A DNA stretch of 9,181 nt. Source: Pseudomonas sp. GTDB lineage: Bacteria; Pseudomonadota; Gammaproteobacteria; Pseudomonadales; Pseudomonadaceae. Every line of letters starts with the position of its first letter. The first letter of the stretch is position 1. The stretch is taken from NCBI GenBank assembly GCA_007117785.1, contig SKFV01000260.1, forward strand, positions 1 to 9,181, written 5' to 3'. Shown piece by piece: positions 5,655 through 9,181 of the stretch. The notes under the pieces were generated by a model that was given only the letters and a program-made list of their open reading frames with translations, made no database searches and was not told the DNA's origin. The position numbers and the translations under genes were made by a program.

Positions 5655-6257
5655 ATGATCCATCACGTATTGGGGTTGTTCACTCATCCGGACCAGGAAT
5701 GGAAGGATATCAAGGGTGAAGAGGAAACCATTGGCCACATGTACCTTACTCATGTGCTCATCCTTGCTGCCATTCCGGCGGTGTCCGCTTATATTGGTAC
5801 TACACAGGTAGGCTGGAGCTTCGGCGCCGCAGCCGATGCTGTCAGGCTGACTCAAGCCAGTGCCATGCAAATGACCATTCTGGCCTATCTCGCCATGCTC
5901 GTCGGGGTTGCCGTCATGGGCGCCTTTATTCACTGGATGGCGCGCACCTATGACTCCAGCCCGACGTTGACCGACTGTGTGGTTTTTGCGGCCTATACCG
6001 CAACGCCGCTGTTCCTGGCCGGTATTGCCGGTCTCTATCCGAGCCTGTGGCTGGGTATGCTGGTGGGCACGGCAGCCATCGGTTACACCGCCTATCTGTT
6101 GTATCAGGGTATTCCAATCTTTATGGATATCCCCAAGGAAGAAGGCTTCATGTTCTCGAGTTCCATTCTGGCCGTTGGCCTGGTGGTGCTGGTCGCGATG
6201 ATTGCGACATCGGTGATCTTCTGGGGGCTGGGTGTAGGGCCGGAGTACTTGCGTTAA
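5655..6257 (+). CDS. Yip1-family integral membrane protein
   Basis: A 200-residue membrane protein that I place in the Yip1 family from its layout. A short cytosolic amphipathic start (about 1-28, with HPDQEWKDIK) leads to five hydrophobic segments at about 30-48, 70-97, 108-128, 129-148 and 168-192. YTATPLFLAGI falls in the third. A conserved loop with Pro (QGIPIFMDIPKEE, about 151-163) precedes the last helix. There is no signal peptide and no recognisable catalytic motif. Bacterial Yip1 proteins have no settled function, and I do not assign one. The gene is monocistronic by appearance: its own promoter region and strong ribosome site in front, and an intrinsic terminator 25 bases after the stop. 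It is separate from the J-domain gene, 148 bases upstream. Confidence 0.8.
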   Translation: MIHHVLGLFTHPDQEWKDIKGEEETIGHMYLTHVLILAAIPAVSAYIGTTQVGWSFGAAADAVRLTQASAMQMTILAYLAMLVGVAVMGAFIHWMARTYDSSPTLTDCVVFAAYTATPLFLAGIAGLYPSLWLGMLVGTAAIGYTAYLLYQGIPIFMDIPKEEGFMFSSSILAVGLVVLVAMIATSVIFWGLGVGPEYLR

Positions 6258-6281
6258 CACAGCCGCCTACTCAGACTGAAC

Positions 6282-6310
6282 AACCCCCGCTATGCGGGGG
6301 TTTTGTTTTT
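6282..6310 (+). terminator. Intrinsic terminator after the Yip1-family gene
   Basis: A perfect nine-pair stem (6282-6290 with 6294-6302: AACCCCCGC/GCGGGGGTT) with a TAT loop is followed by TTTTGTTTTT. This is the only clear rho-independent terminator in the window. It isolates the upstream gene from ttcA. Confidence 0.95.
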
Positions 6311-6328
6311 CTGGCCACTGAATCCGGG

Positions 6329-6334
6329 TAGAAT
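6329..6334 (+). promoter_or_regulatory. Candidate -10 element (TAGAAT) for ttcA
   Basis: TAGAAT matches the -10 consensus at five of six positions. It would give a transcript starting near 6341, about 24 bases before the ttcA ATG. No good -35 is visible, because the preceding bases are the terminator T-run. A promoter is expected here because the terminator cuts off transcription from upstream. Confidence 0.4.
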
Positions 6335-6364
6335 GCGCGTTTTGACTCAGCAGGTAGTGGTGCC

Positions 6365-7189
6365 ATGTCCAGTTTCAGCGTCAATCAGAACAAGCTGCAA
6401 AAGCGTTTGCGGCGGCTCACTGCCGAGGCAGTGACCAGTTACCAGATGATCGAGGATGGCGACAAGGTCATGGTCTGCCTGTCGGGCGGCAAGGACAGCT
6501 ACACCTTGCTGGACATGCTGCTGCATCTGCAGAAGGTCGCACCGATCCGTTTCGAGCTGGTCGCGGTGAACATGGACCAGAAACAGCCCGGTTTCCCAGA
6601 AGAGGTGTTGCCTGCCTATCTGGATAGTATCGGGGTGCCTTACTTCATTCTCGAGCGGGATACCTACTCGGTGGTCAAGGAGAAGATTCCCGAGGGCAAG
6701 ACCACCTGCTCGCTGTGTTCACGCCTGCGTCGGGGCAACCTCTATACCTTTGCTGACGAGATCGGTGCCAACAAGCTCGCCCTGGGCCATCACCGCGACG
6801 ATATCATCGAAACCTTTTTCCTCAATATGTTCTACGGCGGCAACCTCAAGGCTATGCCGCCCAAGCTGCGCTCGGATGATGGCCGCAATGTGGTGATCCG
6901 CCCCCTGGCCTACTGCAACGAGAAGGACATCAGCGCCTACGCCGCTATGCGCGAGTTTCCCATCATTCCCTGCAATCTCTGCGGCTCGCAGGAAAACCTG
7001 CAACGCAAGGTGGTCAAGGAGATGCTGCAGGGCTGGGAACGGGAAACGCCTGGCCGTCTGGATAGTATTTTCCGTTCCCTGCAGCATGTGCAGCCGTCAC
7101 AGCTAGCGGATACAAAACTCTTCGACTTTGCTAATCTACGTAAAGATGAGCAGGCAAGTCCTCGATTTCTCGAGGTAATCAGCCTGTAG
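6365..7189 (+). CDS. ttcA: tRNA 2-thiocytidine(32) biosynthesis protein TtcA
   Basis: Complete 274-residue cytosolic enzyme that thiolates cytidine 32 in the anticodon loop of certain tRNAs. It activates the base with ATP and uses a [4Fe-4S] cluster to deliver sulfur. The PP-loop SGGKDS is at 40-45 after a typical N-terminal helix. The first cysteine pair is C115-x-x-C118 in TTCSLCSRLRRG. GHHRDDIIET, the adenylate-side motif, follows near 140. The second cysteine pair is C203-x-x-C206 in PCNLCGSQ, which supplies the third cluster ligand. All family hallmarks are intact and the length is as expected for pseudomonads. The start is the ATG after a weak AGGT-type ribosome site. It is first in a two-gene unit with the NlpC/P60 lipoprotein. 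Near its 3' end, CCTCGA/TCGAGG (7160-7175) can fold as a small hairpin within the coding region. Confidence 0.97.
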   Translation: MSSFSVNQNKLQKRLRRLTAEAVTSYQMIEDGDKVMVCLSGGKDSYTLLDMLLHLQKVAPIRFELVAVNMDQKQPGFPEEVLPAYLDSIGVPYFILERDTYSVVKEKIPEGKTTCSLCSRLRRGNLYTFADEIGANKLALGHHRDDIIETFFLNMFYGGNLKAMPPKLRSDDGRNVVIRPLAYCNEKDISAYAAMREFPIIPCNLCGSQENLQRKVVKEMLQGWERETPGRLDSIFRSLQHVQPSQLADTKLFDFANLRKDEQASPRFLEVISL

Positions 7190-7193
7190 CCGG

Positions 7194-7198
7194 GGAGG
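7194..7198 (+). promoter_or_regulatory. Ribosome binding site deciding the lipoprotein start
   Basis: GGAGG lies seven bases before ATG 7206 but only four before GTG 7203. This favours the ATG. Confidence 0.6.
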
Positions 7199-7205
7199 GT
7201 GGGTG

Positions 7206-7715
7206 ATGATTATCAAAGCTGGCTGTGTACTGATTCTGGTCGGGCTGTTACAAGCCTGTGCCAGCTCCGGGCCCCCTGCGGCCAGCATGGGTGAAGTCAC
7301 CAAGAGCAGCATTCCCGCGCGCAGCACGACAGATTATGCTGCCCGGCATGATGTGGTGTTTCGCGCGGTCAGTCTGGTCGGTACCCCCTACCGCTATGGC
7401 GGGGCACGGCCGGAAACCGGTTTTGACTGCAGCGGGCTGATTCATTTTGTGTACCAGGATTCGCTGGGCATGACATTGCCGCGCACCACCGCCGGTTTGA
7501 ATGATCTGCGCAGCAAGCCATCGCGTGAGCCGCTCAAGCCGGGTGACCTGGTGCTCTTTGCCATATCCGGTCGCAAGGTCAACCATGCTGGTATCTATGT
7601 GGGTGAAGGGCGTTTTCTGCATGCCCCCAGCAGTGGCGGTCATGTGCGTATTGACGAGCTGCAGGCCAGTTACTGGCAACGCAGTTACCAGGGCGCGAGG
7701 CGGGTTCTGGATTGA
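7206..7715 (+). CDS. NlpC/P60-family peptidase lipoprotein
   Basis: A 169-residue lipoprotein that probably cuts peptide cross-links or stem peptides of peptidoglycan, like MepS (Spr) of E. coli. A short signal (1-17) has one Lys, a hydrophobic core and the lipobox LQAC, with Cys 18 as the lipidated residue. The next residues are Ala-Ser and not Asp, which predicts delivery to the outer membrane. A low-complexity linker runs to about residue 45. The NlpC/P60 domain follows with GTPYRYGG (60-67), DCSG with catalytic C75, NHAGIY with H127 and LHAP with the third polar residue H139. The spacing C-52-H-12-H is almost that of Spr. The triad is complete, so it should be active. The gene begins 16 bases after ttcA, so the two are probably co-transcribed without an obvious functional link. 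GTG 7203 is a less likely alternative start. Confidence 0.92.
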   Translation: MIIKAGCVLILVGLLQACASSGPPAASMGEVTKSSIPARSTTDYAARHDVVFRAVSLVGTPYRYGGARPETGFDCSGLIHFVYQDSLGMTLPRTTAGLNDLRSKPSREPLKPGDLVLFAISGRKVNHAGIYVGEGRFLHAPSSGGHVRIDELQASYWQRSYQGARRVLD

Positions 7716-7730
7716 CCTGTTGACTGGCGC

Positions 7731-8387
7731 TCAGTTGATCGGCTTTTGCAACAACACCACATCATCACCGACCACCTCCAGTCTTGCATGCCAGCGCTCG
7801 GCTAGCCAGTCAAAGCTCTGCTGACTGAAAAAGCTGATGTGTGTGGGGTCATTCTTGTAGTGCCAGCGGGTAAATGCTGCCAGGTCAGTCACCCGCTTGG
7901 TCATGATGCCCAGCCATCCGCCCGGTTTCAGGCATTGCCACAGGCGCTGCAATTCAGCATCGGGGTGCGCCAGGTGCTCGACCACTTCGCTGCTGGTTAT
8001 AAAGTCCCATTGTCGCTCAAATACACTGATATCCGGTGCGTAATACAGGTCGTAGAGCGCTATCGGGTGGCCTTTCTCGCGCAACATCACAGCCAGTGCC
8101 GGCCCGGTGCCACAGCCAAAATCCAGCCCTTCAGCGCCAGCCGGCAGGCGCGCCAACAAGGGCTCGGCCAGGCGGGACAGGAATTGTCGATAGGCCGGGT
8201 CATCTGCCTGATTGTCATGCAAATCGTATTGCGCCCGCTCGTCAACGGCAGACAGATGCCAGGGCGCTGCAACATGCACCATGCCGCAGCGGTCGCAGTG
8301 GTAATAGGGCCTTCGCCGGTCGCGACAACAGAAACGGGTGACTTGCTGGCAAAGGGGGCAGGGTGGCTGCAGGGTTTCTTCCGACAT
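7731..8387 (-). CDS. Class I SAM-dependent methyltransferase with N-terminal zinc ribbon
   Basis: Complete 218-residue cytosolic protein. Residues 10-34 form a zinc ribbon with C10-x-x-C13 and C31-x-x-C34. After a helical spacer comes a Rossmann-fold methyltransferase of the Methyltransf_23 kind. Motif I is DFGCGTG (89-95), which binds AdoMet. An acidic YDLYYAPD after strand 2 supplies the ribose contact. EVVEHL plus HPD marks the motif after strand 4, followed by LKPGGWLGIMT, the usual strand-5 region. A late FFSQQSF segment is common in such enzymes. The methyl acceptor is unknown. The ribbon might bind RNA or protein, but that is a guess. Its ATG overlaps the TAA of the phospholipase gene by one base (TAATG) and has no Shine-Dalgarno, so translation is probably coupled. 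Its stop faces the lipoprotein gene across 15 bases. Confidence 0.85.
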   Translation of the reverse strand: MSEETLQPPCPLCQQVTRFCCRDRRRPYYHCDRCGMVHVAAPWHLSAVDERAQYDLHDNQADDPAYRQFLSRLAEPLLARLPAGAEGLDFGCGTGPALAVMLREKGHPIALYDLYYAPDISVFERQWDFITSSEVVEHLAHPDAELQRLWQCLKPGGWLGIMTKRVTDLAAFTRWHYKNDPTHISFFSQQSFDWLAERWHARLEVVGDDVVLLQKPIN

Positions 8388-9181
8388 TACAGGGGCTGCA
8401 CGCGCTCATGGAGGCGGCCACTATCGACCAGTTCCAGAAACTCATCGCCCAGACGTTGGCTCTCTGCCATGGCCTGGCGCCAATAGGCCTCGCGCGCGGT
8501 ATCGTCCCCCAGAAAGCGCTTGAAGTCGTTGCGGTCGGGCAGTTTGCCATGGGGCAGGCTGGACAGATAGTCACGAGAGGGCGCCAGCAGGAGTACATCG
8601 CTGGCCTGTTCCGGGTTGGCCCGCCGCCAGGGCAGCGTCTTGTCAAACCAGCCAGGTACAATGCGGTCGGTAAAGTGCGGGTAAAGCACGATACCAGGCG
8701 TCTGCCAGGGCATATCCAGATGGTAGTCCAGCAGACCACCATCCCGATAGGCCCCTTCGACGGCACCGGGAAGATCGCGCACCGCTTCCATGACCATGGG
8801 GATAGAACCTGATGCCAGCAATGCCTGGCGCAGGTTGTTGCTGTCCAGGCTGATCTGCTGGCTGGGGAAGTCGGTCAGGTCAGCCCAGGGTGGTTGGCGG
8901 CGGCTATCATGCAGAATAACCCGCTCGAAGTAACGCTTCAGGTGTCGCCGGCCGAGAAGATTGGCACTGATAACACCTGTCAGGCCCATGCCGAGCCGGC
9001 CGGGTGAGTCGTGCTGCAGCAGGCCAAGGCTTTTTACCACCATGATATTCAGGTGGTAGTGCGGATTGGTCAGGATGGCCTGCTGCTGATCGCCGAGCAG
9101 GTCATCGACCATGCGTTCGCAGCGTCGTGTGATCTCGGCCACGCTGATGCCTTTGGGAAAGCGCTGTCGGGTATAGAGCTC
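8387..9181 (-). CDS. Patatin-like phospholipase, N-terminal part missing (runs off window)
   Basis: The last 264 residues of a patatin-family acyl hydrolase. The frame stays open to the right edge, so GTG 9142 is internal and the true start lies outside. The family uses a Ser-Asp dyad. The Asp is seen in the DGG motif (bases 8735-8743, YRDGGLLDYHLD), preceded by the usual segment ALLASGSIPMV that leads into it. The nucleophile elbow GxSxG, expected near the N-terminus, is not in the window, so activity cannot be judged. The C-terminal part is rich in Arg and charged residues, with no membrane segment. A role in hydrolysing phospholipids or other acyl esters is inferred from the family. The gene is directly upstream of the methyltransferase with a one-base overlap, suggesting one transcript. 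Confidence 0.85.
   Translation of the reverse strand, partial: ELYTRQRFPKGISVAEITRRCERMVDDLLGDQQQAILTNPHYHLNIMVVKSLGLLQHDSPGRLGMGLTGVISANLLGRRHLKRYFERVILHDSRRQPPWADLTDFPSQQISLDSNNLRQALLASGSIPMVMEAVRDLPGAVEGAYRDGGLLDYHLDMPWQTPGIVLYPHFTDRIVPGWFDKTLPWRRANPEQASDVLLLAPSRDYLSSLPHGKLPDRNDFKRFLGDDTAREAYWRQAMAESQRLGDEFLELVDSGRLHERVQPL

Noticed and set aside
7160..7175. CCTCGA/TCGAGG hairpin near the end of ttcA as a terminator
   Set aside because: Short stem inside the coding region and no T-run; ttcA and the next gene look co-transcribed.
7720..7737. Possible terminator hairpin between the convergent genes
   Set aside because: The stem has only four Watson-Crick core pairs plus wobbles, and the nearest T-run starts several bases later.
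7839..8486. 215-codon plus-strand frame over the methyltransferase gene
   Set aside because: It overlaps a clear zinc-ribbon methyltransferase on the other strand and spans the gene junction; no recognisable domain.
8387..9142. Phospholipase starting at GTG 9142
   Set aside because: The frame continues upstream without a stop to the window edge, and the family needs an N-terminal GxSxG region, so the GTG is internal.

Overview
The window reads as a stretch of ordinary chromosome from a gammaproteobacterium of the Pseudomonas/Halopseudomonas type. The reasons are a moderately GC-rich coding style, GGAG-type ribosome sites, a TtcA/SprT/NlpC-P60 gene complement with Pseudomonas-like proteins, and a glucosylglycerol synthesis gene of the fused kind known from halotolerant proteobacteria. 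The species is an inference. I see no insertion sequence, phage gene, tRNA, rRNA, CRISPR array or integration site. Coding density is very high, and no gene-free stretch exceeds about 290 bases.

Left part (1-1023, minus strand): a flavodoxin-like protein followed by a SprT-family zinc protein. A 287-base divergent intergenic region (1024-1310) follows. It carries a candidate promoter for the flavodoxin gene and, ahead of the plus-strand operon, two abutting stem-loops (1205-1231 and 1232-1262).

Centre left (1311-5506, plus strand): a probable three-gene operon. It starts with a YcaD-like MFS transporter. Next is a large two-domain enzyme, a HAD phosphatase fused to a GT20 glycosyltransferase. 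I read this enzyme as glucosylglycerol-phosphate synthase/phosphatase (GgpPS), not a trehalose enzyme. Last is a protein with a C-terminal J-domain. The transporter/GgpPS pair makes a compact osmolyte module: synthesis of the compatible solute glucosylglycerol plus probable handling of it across the membrane.

Centre right (5507-7715, plus strand): a Yip1-family membrane protein behind its own promoter-like region and closed by a strong intrinsic terminator (6282-6310). Then come ttcA (2-thiocytidine at tRNA position 32) and, 16 bases on, an outer-membrane NlpC/P60 peptidase lipoprotein.

Right part (7731-9181, minus strand): a patatin-like phospholipase whose N-terminal end lies beyond the window. 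Its stop codon overlaps the start of a zinc-ribbon/SAM methyltransferase (TAATG). This pair converges on the NlpC/P60 gene with only 15 bases between stops.

Three starts differ from the longest open frame. ggpPS should start at ATG 2609, not TTG 2567. The lipoprotein should start at ATG 7206, not GTG 7203. The patatin frame is open to the right edge, so GTG 9142 is internal. Nothing here is an obviously new system. The most interesting points are the osmolyte module with its structured leader, and two genes that look leaderless.
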